Shown here piece by piece: positions 44,311 to 54,500 of a DNA stretch of 64,000 bases. The notes under the pieces were generated by a model. The model worked only from the letters and a program-made list of their open reading frames with translations, was not told the origin of the DNA and did not search any database. The DNA comes from Nitrospiraceae bacterium (GTDB taxonomy: Bacteria; Nitrospirota; Nitrospiria; Nitrospirales; UBA8639), in NCBI GenBank assembly GCA_020632595.1, contig JACKFF010000003.1, forward strand, positions 1 through 64,000, written 5' to 3'. Positions within the stretch are counted from its first letter, which is position 1; each line of letters starts with the position of its first letter. A program made the position numbers and the translations under genes.

Positions 44311-45654
44311 TCACATTTTCGGTGGTGGAGGGTGAACAGGAAGATGCAGATAAAACGTTGTGCCCACCCCCAGTTCACTTTCGACATCAATGCGTCCCCC
44401 ATGGGCATCCACCACATCTTTGACAATTTTGGTCCCCAGACCCGTCCCTTCCTGTTTGGTGGTGATAGCCTCGGCGTGAAAAAGGCGATTCCGCACTTCG
44501 GGACACATGCCCCGACCATTGTCCGCAACAGTGACGAGAATCTCCTCCCCCCGATTATCCTCCTCTCCGGAAACCGTGATCAGGCCTCCCCCCGGAAGCT
44601 CCGGAATGGCATTGCTGATGAGATTGTAAAAAGCGGTAAAGAGACGGTGTTCATCCGCTTCAATGACAGGGAGTGCGTCCAGACCGTCGGTTTCGAGGAA
44701 AACCGCCTGCTCCGCCGCATAGGGTTTCAGAGTTGCGAACACGGCCCTCACCACAGTGGAAATCCGGCAGGGGGCAAAATGGGGGGGACTCGTCACACCT
44801 TTGACCACATCGGCAATTTCCCGCACGCGCCGTTGTATCCGCCTGGCATTGCTTACAATCATCCTGGTGAGTTCCTGACAATTGGCATAACTCGTCTCAG
44901 CCCCTTTCATCTTCACGTCCATCCAATAAGGAAATTGCTCCTCCAATTCATCCTCCAATAATTGGGCTCCTGATAACACCGGCATCAACATATTCTTAAT
45001 GTCATGACTGACATCACCCAACATTCGCACGATGACGGCGAGTTTGGCCTCCCGATACAGACGGGATTGCTCAATCGAGTTCGCGGCAAGGGCGGACACA
45101 ATTGTCAGGATGGCCAGATCTTCTTCATCAAGAAGCGATTCGCGTTTATTCAGGACTTCCAACACACCGATAGGCTTTCCTTCCCACCGCTTCAAGGGCA
45201 GTGCGATCATATCCCGTGTGATGTGTTCGGTTAACACATCGATGGCTTCATAATGCCGGTGATCCCGTTTGACATCCGGAATCACGACCGGTTGTCCCGA
45301 ATGAAATACGGCGCCGGCAATCCCCTTGTCCCATGGAATCGCCGTGCCGGCCTCTACCGGACAGGCTCCAATGGAATGACGGAACACGAGTTCCTCGGAA
45401 TCCTGATTGGCGAGAAGAATGGATCCGCTCTCCGCTCCCACAACCTCCAGAGCAGTGGTGAGTGTTTTTTCAACCAGCTCATCGGTGTGAAGATTCTGGA
45501 AAAGCACTTCCGTCATGCAGCGGGCCGCTTCCAATTCCCGGTTACGCTGTATCAATCGTCGATCCTCTATCCGGCGAGGCTCTTTACGCCGGTCCGGAAC
45601 CGACATCTGAAACGAGGAGGATTTGCATTCCAATTCCACAGATCTTTCTCCCAT
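44311..45654 (-). CDS. GAF-domain histidine kinase (copy 2)
   Basis: The 447-residue kinase has a GAF domain with VLEVLNKRESLLDEEDL, the phospho-acceptor region VRMLGDVSHDIKNMLMPVL and a HATPase_c domain (FYNLISNAIPELPGG, DNGRGMCPEVRN, EGTGLGTKIVKDVVDAHGG). An N-terminal basic stretch (RRKEPRRIEDRRL) is extra compared with copy 1. It has no membrane span. It lies directly before the degenerate CHASE2 cyclase gene, repeating the kinase-cyclase order of copy 1. The signal sensed by GAF is unknown. Confidence 0.9.
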   Translation of the reverse strand: MGERSVELECKSSSFQMSVPDRRKEPRRIEDRRLIQRNRELEAARCMTEVLFQNLHTDELVEKTLTTALEVVGAESGSILLANQDSEELVFRHSIGACPVEAGTAIPWDKGIAGAVFHSGQPVVIPDVKRDHRHYEAIDVLTEHITRDMIALPLKRWEGKPIGVLEVLNKRESLLDEEDLAILTIVSALAANSIEQSRLYREAKLAVIVRMLGDVSHDIKNMLMPVLSGAQLLEDELEEQFPYWMDVKMKGAETSYANCQELTRMIVSNARRIQRRVREIADVVKGVTSPPHFAPCRISTVVRAVFATLKPYAAEQAVFLETDGLDALPVIEADEHRLFTAFYNLISNAIPELPGGGLITVSGEEDNRGEEILVTVADNGRGMCPEVRNRLFHAEAITTKQEGTGLGTKIVKDVVDAHGGRIDVESELGVGTTFYLHLPVHPPPPKM

Positions 45655-45949
45655 GAAGTTGTGTGAGCGATCCCATACAGACTACCCACATGATTTATAA
45701 ATTTTCATACAACCGGTGAATGCCTGGTTTATGTCCGCGTTGAAGATCACTTGCCTTTCACTCTTCTGGTTGACGTTTTCCTTTACCGATGGATGAACCC
45801 GAATGTGCTTTGACTCACTCAACGACCTTCTCAAGAGGAGGCACCCCCAATACAGATAGTCCATAACGAAGGAACATTGAAGCCCCGGCTATTCCTCATT
45901 GGATCCCATCTTCAGCATCACGACCATCAACGAATTTGACGACGTGTGA
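45655..45949. other. Intergenic stretch between FecR-like gene and kinase copy 2
   Basis: No gene is supported. A TGTGA half-site at 45659-45663 lies just upstream of the kinase start but lacks a good second half. Confidence 0.35.
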
Positions 45950-46492
45950 TTACATCAGCACTTGTCCTTTTAGTGAAACGATCGATTGCTCCCCGCTAAG
46001 GAAAAACCTTCCCCCATTTTTGGAGACCACATCCGCTTGAATGTTAACGATCGGAATCCACCCTTCCGTTCCGCCCACACCTGCATAGAGGAATAAGGCG
46101 CCTTCCCCTACTGCGCGAATGGCACAGGTGGAAACATCGCTGGCACCTTTGATGAGGACGACCACAACTGGCTGTTGTTTTTGAATTCCTCCCAGAGTGA
46201 TGGTGGTGTTTTGATCCAACCGGAGTACCGCTCGATTGGCGAGGGCGATATCCGCCTGACTTTCGTCACCTACCCGAATGCGATCCCCGGCACAGAAGAT
46301 ATCGTTGAGACTCACCGGCTGCCACTGCTCGATGTTCACGCGGCGCACCTCCACTCTGCCATGAACGGAAACGACCGTCGCCACAATCGGATTGCATTCC
46401 GCAGCCGATGTGACCGAGGCGGAAAATCCGACAGCCAAGAAGCTGAGGCACAATAGCGAGGGGAAACAGACAGAGACCGCCTTCATGGTCAT
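45950..46492 (-). CDS. FecR-domain periplasmic protein
   Basis: The 180-residue protein has a signal peptide (VCFPSLLCLSFLAVGFSASVTSAA) and then a FecR domain: VVSVHGRVEVRRVNIEQWQPVSLNDIFCAGDRIRVGDESQADIALA, followed by NRAVLRLDQNTTITLGG. FecR domains sense or scaffold at the periplasmic side. In CHAT/TPS-type gene sets a FecR protein often accompanies the others, frequently with TPR repeats. Here the protein ends soon after the domain, so it may be a short form. It is the first gene of the minus-strand signalling run. Confidence 0.8.
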   Translation of the reverse strand: MTMKAVSVCFPSLLCLSFLAVGFSASVTSAAECNPIVATVVSVHGRVEVRRVNIEQWQPVSLNDIFCAGDRIRVGDESQADIALANRAVLRLDQNTTITLGGIQKQQPVVVVLIKGASDVSTCAIRAVGEGALFLYAGVGGTEGWIPIVNIQADVVSKNGGRFFLSGEQSIVSLKGQVLM

Positions 46493-46719
46493 ATTTCACC
46501 CGTGTGTAATGTAGGTAAAAAATGTGTGCTATGTTTTCCTCTTTCGATGTTCTGGTAAGCGAAAACCGGGGGATTTTGGGTGAGACTATCCATACAGCAT
46601 TTCACTCCTCATTCTCTCAGAGTTTCTAGCAACGATCCCGTTGTTTGGATTCGGAGGCTTTGACGACACGAGGCGTCGAATGACGCGAGGGGGGGGAAGC
46701 GTACGAAGGGTAGTGTCCT

Positions 46720-46917
46720 TTACGGGTTCATGGTTCTGTCATTTGGATCTCCTTCTTTTTTTCTGACAATTCGTGGTGCCAAGTCTTTGGTCTCAACACC
46801 CTGCCCTTTGTGGCTTTTGACATATTCGATTTCATCCACCCATTGTTCCCATGCTTTGAGAATACCTTTGAAAAGACGGATAATCTGCCGGTTGAAGATG
46901 ACGGTTTCTTGTTGCAT
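46720..46917 (-). CDS. Small charged protein, unknown
   Basis: The 65-residue frame begins MQQETVIFNRQIIRLFKGIL and continues KAWEQWVDEIEYVKSHKGQG with a basic tail. AAGGAAC lies seven bases upstream of the ATG at 46917. It predicts one long amphipathic helix followed by a disordered tail. It looks coding, but no family is recognised and no neighbour explains it. Confidence 0.45.
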   Translation of the reverse strand: MQQETVIFNRQIIRLFKGILKAWEQWVDEIEYVKSHKGQGVETKDLAPRIVRKKEGDPNDRTMNP

Positions 46918-47790
46918 GGGCGTGTTCCTTCTCTCACAGTTCCGCACAACGGGTCATCGAAACGTTCCTATGCCTCAATGACTTGCCGAATCCAGTTTTG
47001 CAAAGCCTGAGACATGTGAGGAGGAGGGAGCATCCGTGGTCCGTACTTTCTACCGACTACCTCCCTCTGAATCCGACTCCTTTCGTCATGAATTCCTTGG
47101 CGCCAACAAGGAACCAAACCCAGAGAGGCCTGTAGTCATTAGGAAGAAACGATTACGTGTTCAGAAACATGAGCCCAAGCTACGCTCTCTGTATATGTTT
47201 CGCCACAACTAAGAATCCTTCCTCATGGATTGGGAGATCGGGCCATAAATATGATTGAAGCTCATGGTTTTTGTGATTTTGATCGCATTAGTTGTCATTG
47301 AGGCAACTTCAATACCATCCATATGTTGGATGCTCTTCCCGTTTTTTGAAAAGATAACCACTTGGCGGGAAACAGATATTTCCCTTTTCAAAACATTTCA
47401 ATGTTAGTTATGTCATTTCAGGCACCACGGATGGTATCCATTTGGATACATAATTTATCCATTTAGATACAGATCTTGGTTGACGACTGTTGGTCTTGAA
47501 AGTCCCGAGATCACTCACATTGAGCCTTATGTATGGTCTTTTAGTCAGAATGCTCCATCGTCCCTCACCAATTATTCAGCATACGTCTGGGGGATTACGA
47601 TTCTTTCTCTGAGAGAGGAAATGAAAAATCCAAATGATCCCACGCAGGAATTGGGAGTGTTGGAGGCGTGGCCGGTTTGAAAACAGAAGGACCAACCCAG
47701 GTCAACCGTTTGACTGAGAGGCGAGGCGGGGGGCGATTGGAACATGAATGTGAGGAACAAAAGAGTTGAAAGAAAAAAGTCATTGCTGGG
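46918..47790. other. Gene-poor stretch
   Basis: Only short open frames without ribosome-binding sites are present. The one notable feature is the tandem palindrome at 47434-47470. Confidence 0.45.
47434..47470. promoter_or_regulatory. Two tandem palindromic sites 21 bp apart
   Basis: GTATCC-ATTT-GGATAC (47434-47449) is a perfect palindrome; a near copy, TATCCATTTAGATAC, ends at 47470. The offset of 21 bases is two helical turns, as in cooperative operator pairs. The regulated gene is not obvious. Confidence 0.45.
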
Positions 47791-47949
47791 AGTCTGTCTG
47801 ACTTTGGGAATCGACAGCGAAAGGGTGGCTAAGCGAGGCCAGATTTTGACGATTTTGCCGGTCCATAGTCGGACTATGGGCCAAGGAAGCGACGAAATAT
47901 GGACCGCCTAGACACGGTTGCAGCCGATTCATCCGAAGTCGGCCAGACT
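47791..47949. repeat. Structured MITE-like element downstream of the phosphodiesterase gene
   Basis: The two ends (47791-47816 and 47921-47949) are imperfect inverse copies of one another, sharing AGTCTG, GACTT and AATCG blocks. In the centre an 11-bp hairpin (47860-47870 with 47872-47882, one mismatch) is present. The 159-base unit begins 2 bases after the phosphodiesterase stop codon and contains no ORF. It is either a miniature inverted-repeat element or a structured 3' UTR. Confidence 0.55.
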
Positions 47950-47950
47950 A

Positions 47951-48742
47951 TTAGAATTTCAGTTCCTGGCCTTCTTTCAATATGGTGACGTGGGGGATGT
48001 CCAGATGGCTTATGTCATCAATGATTTGGTCTCGTACGGTAGGCTTCATATGGTAGACATATAAGGGCAAATCAGGTTTTCCTATTTTTCGATATTCCTG
48101 GGCTAAAAGAGTTGGCGTGAGATGCTTACTGCGAGAGGCCATGTCTTTCATTGAATCGGGAAAGGATACCTCAATGAAGACTCCTTTTAAATTCGGTATC
48201 CGGGCGGCCTCTTGCCAAAGGTTATCCGTTACATAGGTATCTCCACTATAAATCCAGGCCACCTCGTCATCCTGAATAATAAATCCAGTGGTTTCGACGG
48301 TATGGTTAACCGGAATTGGGGTTACTCTAAGCCTTCCAGGCAAGCGGCATTCCTGTTTGGGCTCTAATTTCTCGCCTCGTAACATGACGTATTGAGATTT
48401 TGGAAGATGGAAGAAATTCGGAAAGACCAAATCGTTAAAGACATGCTGCTGAAGTCCAACTAACACCGAAGGTAAACTGGCTACCACGATTTGATGATCC
48501 ACCCGTCCGGTCATATTATCAACAAGTGGGGGAATGCCCTTTACGTGATCTAAATGCAAGTGGGACAGGAGGATATGCGTGATTCGTTTTTGCTCATCTA
48601 AGGTGAGTCCTGATGCTAATGTTCCAGCGTCCACCATCAGTTCTTCATTAACCAAAAACCCCACGCTTCGACATATATGCGGACCGGTCGGTCCACTCAA
48701 GAGCAGGTCAGACCCATGGGCTCCCAGTACCCGAATGTTCAC
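47951..48742 (-). CDS. Metallo-beta-lactamase-fold enzyme, class II cAMP phosphodiesterase type
   Basis: The protein of about 263 residues begins VNIRVLGAHGSDLLLSGPTG and has ILLSHLHLDHVKGIPPLV, which fits the class II cyclic-nucleotide phosphodiesterase signature HxHLDHxxG. Further metal ligands are in VNHTVETTGF, YSGDTYVTDNLW and the terminal VYHMKP. It would hydrolyse cAMP to AMP. The start is a GTG with AAGGA six bases upstream; the frame extends to a TTG at 48883 but that part does not look coding. Two perfect CRP sites lie 180-220 bases upstream, and a Crp-type gene is the next gene upstream on the same strand. Another MBL activity such as RNase Z is less likely. Confidence 0.8.
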   Translation of the reverse strand: MNIRVLGAHGSDLLLSGPTGPHICRSVGFLVNEELMVDAGTLASGLTLDEQKRITHILLSHLHLDHVKGIPPLVDNMTGRVDHQIVVASLPSVLVGLQQHVFNDLVFPNFFHLPKSQYVMLRGEKLEPKQECRLPGRLRVTPIPVNHTVETTGFIIQDDEVAWIYSGDTYVTDNLWQEAARIPNLKGVFIEVSFPDSMKDMASRSKHLTPTLLAQEYRKIGKPDLPLYVYHMKPTVRDQIIDDISHLDIPHVTILKEGQELKF

Positions 48743-48928
48743 AAAAAATCCTTTGAATGACAGCCATGCCCCATATGCTTGCCGTATGAGTGTGCCATAT
48801 TCAACAAATGCAGGGATGAGCCACCAATTTCCAATCGTAGAATCCCAGGGGGTACCCACCTCTTCGATGGAAGGACAATCCAAAGATCTTTTCTACTGTT
48901 TAATTTATTCCATTCCAGTCCTCCTGTC

Positions 48929-48967
48929 TGTGATATTTATCACATTCTTGGTGTGATGCTCGTCACA
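48929..48967. promoter_or_regulatory. Two perfect CRP-type binding sites in tandem
   Basis: TGTGATATTTATCACA (48929-48944) and TGTGATGCTCGTCACA (48952-48967) both match TGTGA-N6-TCACA without error. Their centres are 23 bp apart. They lie between the Crp/Fnr gene and the phosphodiesterase gene, in the promoter region of the latter. Confidence 0.88.
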
Positions 48968-49027
48968 CGTCGTCAACGCCAAATTTTCTTAAAATCATCA
49001 ATATCACCAGGGCAAGTCTGTAGGGTT

Positions 49028-49696
49028 TTATTCCCATAATCTATTGATATATATCGTGTTCCTGGTAACCCTCAGACTTCCGTTTTCTTTAAGAGCCTTA
49101 AGGGTCCGACTCAAGGTTTCCCTGGAGCATCCTACCATGTTGGCTAATTCCTGGAAGGAGGGGCGATTGGATATCAATAATTGTCCACGCGTCTCCACTC
49201 CATCCTGGAGCTCTGCTAAATTTAGCAGGCATCGGCCCACACGCCCATACATATCAAACATGACAAGACTGCGAACCTGTTCGCTGACTTTTCGCAATCG
49301 CTGGGAAAGATTCTTGAGAATTTTCATGGCAATGTCCGGATGATGCTTTAACAGTTCCGTCAATGCCTTTCGCCCCAATAAGAAAAATTCACTCGGCTCC
49401 ACTGTGATCACTGATGCGGATCGTGGAGCCGATTCCAGAATGGCCATCTCACCGAAAAAGTTCCCTGGCCCTAAGCGCGAGAGGATATATTCCTGCCCGT
49501 TTTTCCCGGTTAACAGCACCTTAACTTTGCCTGACAAAATAATGAACAACACGTCGCCTGAATCGCCTTCTTGAAATATCACATTTTTGCCGGGAAAATT
49601 TTTGCGACTCCCCGAAGCGGCCAACAGATTGAGTTCCTGATCCGCTAATTCGGAAAAAAGTGGGACATTTTTAATGGCTTGTTTGCACATCACCAT
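49028..49696 (-). CDS. Crp/Fnr-family cAMP-responsive regulator
   Basis: The 222-residue protein has a cyclic-nucleotide-binding domain with the phosphate-binding cassette FFGEMAILESAPRSASVITV, which keeps the Glu and Arg-Ser that hold cAMP in E. coli Crp. A long dimer helix follows, then a Crp-type HTH (PSFQELANMVGCSRETLSRTLKAL), where RETLSR supplies Arg and Glu contacts to TGTGA. There are no Fnr-type cysteines. It is the best candidate to bind the two TGTGA-N6-TCACA sites directly downstream. The start could also be the ATG two codons further in. Confidence 0.9.
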   Translation of the reverse strand: MVMCKQAIKNVPLFSELADQELNLLAASGSRKNFPGKNVIFQEGDSGDVLFIILSGKVKVLLTGKNGQEYILSRLGPGNFFGEMAILESAPRSASVITVEPSEFFLLGRKALTELLKHHPDIAMKILKNLSQRLRKVSEQVRSLVMFDMYGRVGRCLLNLAELQDGVETRGQLLISNRPSFQELANMVGCSRETLSRTLKALKENGSLRVTRNTIYINRLWE

Positions 49697-49817
49697 GACA
49701 GGAAATTTTCTGGTGAGTCATTTATCCCTTGGATTAAGCAGAGATTAGCTCTACTTCGAAAAAAAATGTACGCTAATTCTGACATCAGCCCGTTTTAATT
49801 TTTCAAATGGAGCCATC

Positions 49818-49925
49818 ATGCAAAAATCATTCAATAAAGACAACACCCTGGTGTATGGCAACCACAATCCACTTAGCCTCCCCATGGAAACACGCCTGAC
49901 CGATCATACTGGTGATCATCGCTGA
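49818..49925 (+). CDS. Possible 35-residue peptide
   Basis: A frame starts MQKSFNKDNTLVYGNHNPLS with GGAG upstream of the ATG. It is polar, with no membrane span. It is divergent from the Crp-type gene. Support is limited to the start region. Confidence 0.25.
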   Translation: MQKSFNKDNTLVYGNHNPLSLPMETRLTDHTGDHR

Positions 49926-50571
49926 AACCATCGTCGGTATGGCCATATCTTTCTCATGTTTTCAACACATTCCTTCTCATGTCTCTTTTGGCTGATGATA
50001 AAGCACCCGCCACAAAAACCTCCTCGAAGAGTCGAATAATCGCGACACACGTCCCAACATGTCATGCACGGTAATGTTCTTCTTGTCAGAAGGGTCGGGA
50101 ACCTGGACTCGTCCGTAAGGCCAAACACCTGATGCTGAATTGCGGAAGGAGAACTTTGGGACTGCACCCGCCTTCCCCAAGTAGCCAGTGATGTCATCCC
50201 CAAGGCTTCCTGCTTCACCTGCGCCGCCAAGAACCTGTTTCTTCCAACACGTCGGATTGCGTTTCGTATAACTATATATTTCCCCTTCCAGATTCATCGC
50301 TATTGATATATTTGCATTCTTTAGCTAGCCTAAAAAAAATTCGGATGAATTTTTTGATCATCCAATCATATCGAAGTTGATAACTCCGGTTTTTTGGTAT
50401 GAGTGAGCTGAATGCCAAAAAGGTATTGATAGAGGAATGAACGAAAACAACTATTCTCCCTGGCTTCCTATTTGTATTCCATGTAACCAGGCCAATAACC
50501 ATGAGTAGATTGGATGTTTCAGCACATACCGGTATTGATTAGCTTTATTTATAACGTTCTCATTTATCGTT
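49926..50571. other. AT-rich region upstream of the encapsulin cluster
   Basis: No gene is supported. It probably holds the promoter for the plus-strand cluster that follows; no clear sigma-70 boxes or CRP sites were seen. Confidence 0.4.
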
Positions 50572-51297
50572 ATGGTACATCCCCAGGACAGACCATCAAC
50601 GACTGCAGGCTCTAGGCATACAAGGGTAGATAGTGCCGTCATTCCAGCAGGGCCAGTTTCAAATCAACCCCGCGGGCCGGAGATTGCACGAGGCAATTCC
50701 ACGAAACCTCAGTCGGATTTAATTCGAAAAGCTCACGCCGTCCTCCAAGACGAACTCAAATCCCGCACAAGTCTGGAAACGGAGGCCCTGCCAATGGATG
50801 CCTTCCCTGGCTTGCAGGATTTCGAATCCACGGTGGAGCCTCTGCACCAACAACCGGGGACGTTGGTTAAAACCTTCATGGATCTGCCGAAACATCGGCC
50901 AGAGTCCTTGACCCACATGTCATCCCGACTCACCAGGATTGAAGGGCTCCAGCCTGAGGATCATTTCCAACCAATAGTCCTGCTCAAGATTCCCTTACCC
51001 GTCAGTCCAGGGCAAACCGGTCACATAGACTTCACCCTGTTCAATGACGACCCCACAGCAACAGCCGAGCATACCCTCTATACGACCAATCTTGTAGGCA
51101 TGTCCGGACAGAGAATTCCAGAGACATACATAACCGTGTTTCCAAATCCGGCACGAATCCCTCCAGGGGAATCCATAGACGGGCGCATTGAGATTCACGT
51201 TCCCAGCGGCACTTCCCAAGGAAGCTATGGCGGGTTGCTACAGACGGAAGACGTCACCGGGCTCCAAGCCGTGATCCGCCTTTCTGTTGGTTTCTAA
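50572..51297 (+). CDS. Unknown protein with C-terminal Ig-like/beta-sandwich domain
   Basis: The 241-residue protein has a polar, proline-rich N-terminal half without signal peptide and a C-terminal domain of about 110 residues: PIVLLKIPLPVSPGQTGHID, a NDDPTATAEHTLYTTNLVG segment, and IPPGESIDGRIEIHVPSGTSQGSYGGLL, a pattern of alternating strands like bacterial Ig or NEW3-type beta-sandwiches. I do not recognise the family. It is the first plus-strand gene of the encapsulin cluster. The upstream ribosome-binding site is poor, so the true start may be further in. Confidence 0.6.
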   Translation: MVHPQDRPSTTAGSRHTRVDSAVIPAGPVSNQPRGPEIARGNSTKPQSDLIRKAHAVLQDELKSRTSLETEALPMDAFPGLQDFESTVEPLHQQPGTLVKTFMDLPKHRPESLTHMSSRLTRIEGLQPEDHFQPIVLLKIPLPVSPGQTGHIDFTLFNDDPTATAEHTLYTTNLVGMSGQRIPETYITVFPNPARIPPGESIDGRIEIHVPSGTSQGSYGGLLQTEDVTGLQAVIRLSVGF

Positions 51298-51531
51298 GGA
51301 AGATTCGGCTTTGGACAGGATGGCTGTGAACCGGAATTTTCTCCACACGTGCATGAACCAGAGCGCGGGAAAAAGGGAAATGGAACTGGACGGTAGCGAC
51401 AGCGGTATGACCAATCGTTAGAGCGGGGTGAAACCAAGCCTCCGGAGAGTTAGTGTCAATGCATGGGGAGGCTGCGCGGCGCAAAATGCCGCAGGCGATC
51501 TTCCTCAGCATTCTGTTCAGAAGGGTTAGGC

Positions 51532-54500
51532 ATGACGTTCGAAGAGATCCTGGACGCGACAATGCGATTGCTTGAGAGCCGCAAGCGCATAACCTATGGG
51601 GCCCTCAAGAGACAATTCAGTCTCGATGATGAATTTCTCGAGGACCTGAAGGCCGAACTCATCAAAGGTCAACGCGTTGCGGTTGATGAGGGTGGGGAAG
51701 TACTGGTGTGGACCGGCGGGAATGAGGCAACGCCTAGCCCAAATACAGGACAGGGAAACGGAGCGAATACTTCACGAGAAGATCAGGTCACCCACAAAGT
51801 TCGGCATTCTACTCAGGCTGAACGGCGCCAACTCACCGTAATGTTCTGTGATCTGGTGGGGTCAACGGCTCTGTCTGAACGTCTTGACCCCGAAGACCTG
51901 CGCGAAGTCATAGAGGCCTACCAGGAGACCTGTGACCACGTCATCCAGCGCTTCGAAGGCACAATCATGCAATTCCAGGGCGATGGGATTCTAGTCTACT
52001 TCGGGCATCCTATCGCTCACGAGGATGATGCCCAACGGGGAATCCTCGCCGCTCTCGGAATTTTGGATGAGCTCCCAAAATTGAATACCCGCTTGCAGCG
52101 GCTTTGCGATGTTGAGCTGAACTTGCGGGTTGGGATCCACACCGGTCTGGTCGTGGTGGGAGAGATGGGAAGATCCGGGTGGCTACAAACGGTGGCGCTT
52201 GGGGAAACCCTCAACGTGGCTTCCCGCATCCAAAACCTGACTGACTCCAACACGATTGTGATTAGCGAGGCCACGCTTAACCTGGTCAAGGGTTTCTTCA
52301 ACGTCCACGCCCTTGGTGAACATACCATGAAAGGGATTTCCCAACCCATAAAACTCTGGCGCGTGCTGGGGAAAAGTGGTGTGCAAAGTCGTTTAGAGGC
52401 TGCGGGTAGAAGGCTGGCACCTTTGGTAGGACGTGAGGACGAGGTTGAATGTCTTCGCGAAAGGTGGGGGCACGTCAAGGAGGGCATCGGCCAGGTTGTC
52501 ATGTTGCAGGGAGAGGCCGGAATCGGAAAAACACGATTGGTGGAGGAGTTTAAAGAGCATCTCAAGCACGATAATCCCACCATTCAGGAGTTACGGTGCT
52601 CACCCTTCTACCAACACACCGCCCTCTATCCGGTTATCAATCTATTGGGACAGTGGCTCCATCTCGGACAGGAGGATTCAGCCGACACCAAACTCCGCAA
52701 ACTGGAGGGTCTCCTCAATGCTCTCAACAATTACCCTTCCAAAGCGGAAGCCGTGGCTCTTCTTGCCAATCTACTGTCCGTATCACTGGACGAGAGCTAT
52801 GTTCCCCTCAAGTTGACCCCGGAAACTCAACGGCAGAGAACTCTCGAGGTTTTGCGGGATTTGTTATTGGAGACGTCACACGGCCGGCCGGTGCTCTTCA
52901 TCGTCGAAGACCTGCACTGGGTCGACCCCACGACGCTCGATTGGCTGACCATGGTGGTGAACCAAGCCGCCACAACACGCGTTCTGGTCCTGCTCACCTC
53001 TCGCCCTGGTTTTGAACCGCCATGGTCAGAACAAGCAAACGTGGGAAATATCTCCTTGAAGCGATTGAGCGGAATGGATATTGGGGCAGTGGTCAAAGGA
53101 GTGACAGGCGGCAAAACATTGCCTCAGGAGATTACCGAGCTGGTCATCAACCGGACCGACGGCGTGCCGCTGTTCGTGGAAGAACTCACCAAATCCTTAT
53201 TGGAGTCAGGGCTGCTCCGCCAGCGGAACAACGACTATGAGCTCGTAGGATCACTGCCTTTAATGGCGATCCCTGCCACCCTTCAAGACTCGTTAATGGC
53301 CCGGCTGGACAGACTCTCGACGGCGAAACCGGTCGCACAGTTGGGCGCGACCCTGGGGCGGGAATTCAGCTATGAGCTCCTTCACGCAGTGTCCCCGCTC
53401 GAGGAGACCACGTTGCAGAATGCGCTGACACGACTGGAGGAAGCCGAACTCGTGTATCGGCAGGGTCTGCTCACCCAGGCCAAATACACGTTCAAGCACG
53501 CATTGATCCAGGAAGCCGCATACGAATCATTATTGAAAGGAACCCGGCGAAAGCTCCATCTTCACATCGCCGAGGTGCTGGAACGTCGGTTTCCATCCAC
53601 AGTCGAATCCGAACCGGAGCTTATAGGCTATCACTACACCCAAACGGCGCACCCTCAACGGGCTATTCCCTACTGGCAGAAAGCGGGGCAACGGGCGCTC
53701 AAACGGTCTGCAAACCCGGAAGCCATTTCGCACTTGACAAAGGGCCTAACACTACTCAAAACATTGCCCGAAGACCCCGAGCGCGACCAGAAGGAGTTAG
53801 CGATGCAGGTTGGCCTCAGCCCGGCCTACATGATTACAAAAGGATGGGGCGCGGTGGAAGTCGAACAATGCTCCAAACGTGCGCAAGCGCTAAGCCAAAA
53901 ATTAGGAGACGGCCAGAGTCTCTATGCCGCGACATGGGGCTTGTGCTTCAACTACTTCATGCGGGGGCAGTTAAATGTTTCCTTAAAAACCGGGGAAGAG
54001 GTGTGCCAGATGGCTTATGCAACTGAACTCCCCATCCTGAAAGTAGGGGCGCATCATGCGATCGGATACTCTCACCACTATCGTGGGGAATTTACTGAGT
54101 CACGGAAGCATGCGGAGATGGGAATAGCCCTATTTAACATTGAGCAGGAAAGATCGATCATCGGCCTGTTTCAGTTGTCTTCTACAGTGGCCTTGCACGA
54201 GTTCTGTGGTAGCAGCAAGTGGATGCTTGGTCTGCCCGATTCAGGGCTGAAGCATGTCCAAGAAGCTATAGATCTCGCAGAGAAACTCGAACATCCACCC
54301 AGCATTGCCTTTGCTTACGGTATCGGCTGCTTTGCATACCATCCGGCCCGGGACTTCGATTGGGTAGAGAAAGCTTCAGACAAAGTGCTGGAGCTTGCCA
54401 AAAAGGAGGTGTTTCAACTCTGGGATATCATCGCCCTGATGTACCACGGTTGGGCGATAGCCATGAAGGGCCGCCTTGAGGAAGGCCTTAACGAGATCGA

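Noticed and set aside
46960..47030. 15-codon minus-strand frame (MSQALQNWIRQVIEA) upstream of the small charged protein
   Set aside because: It has no ribosome-binding site and is too short to support alone.
47209..47391. 60-codon minus-strand frame near the tandem palindromes
   Set aside because: It needs a TTG start, lacks a ribosome-binding site and shows no known motif, although its position near the operators is tempting.
48743..48883. 47-residue N-terminal extension of the phosphodiesterase
   Set aside because: It would start at TTG and does not resemble the family; the GTG at 48742 has a proper AAGGA site.
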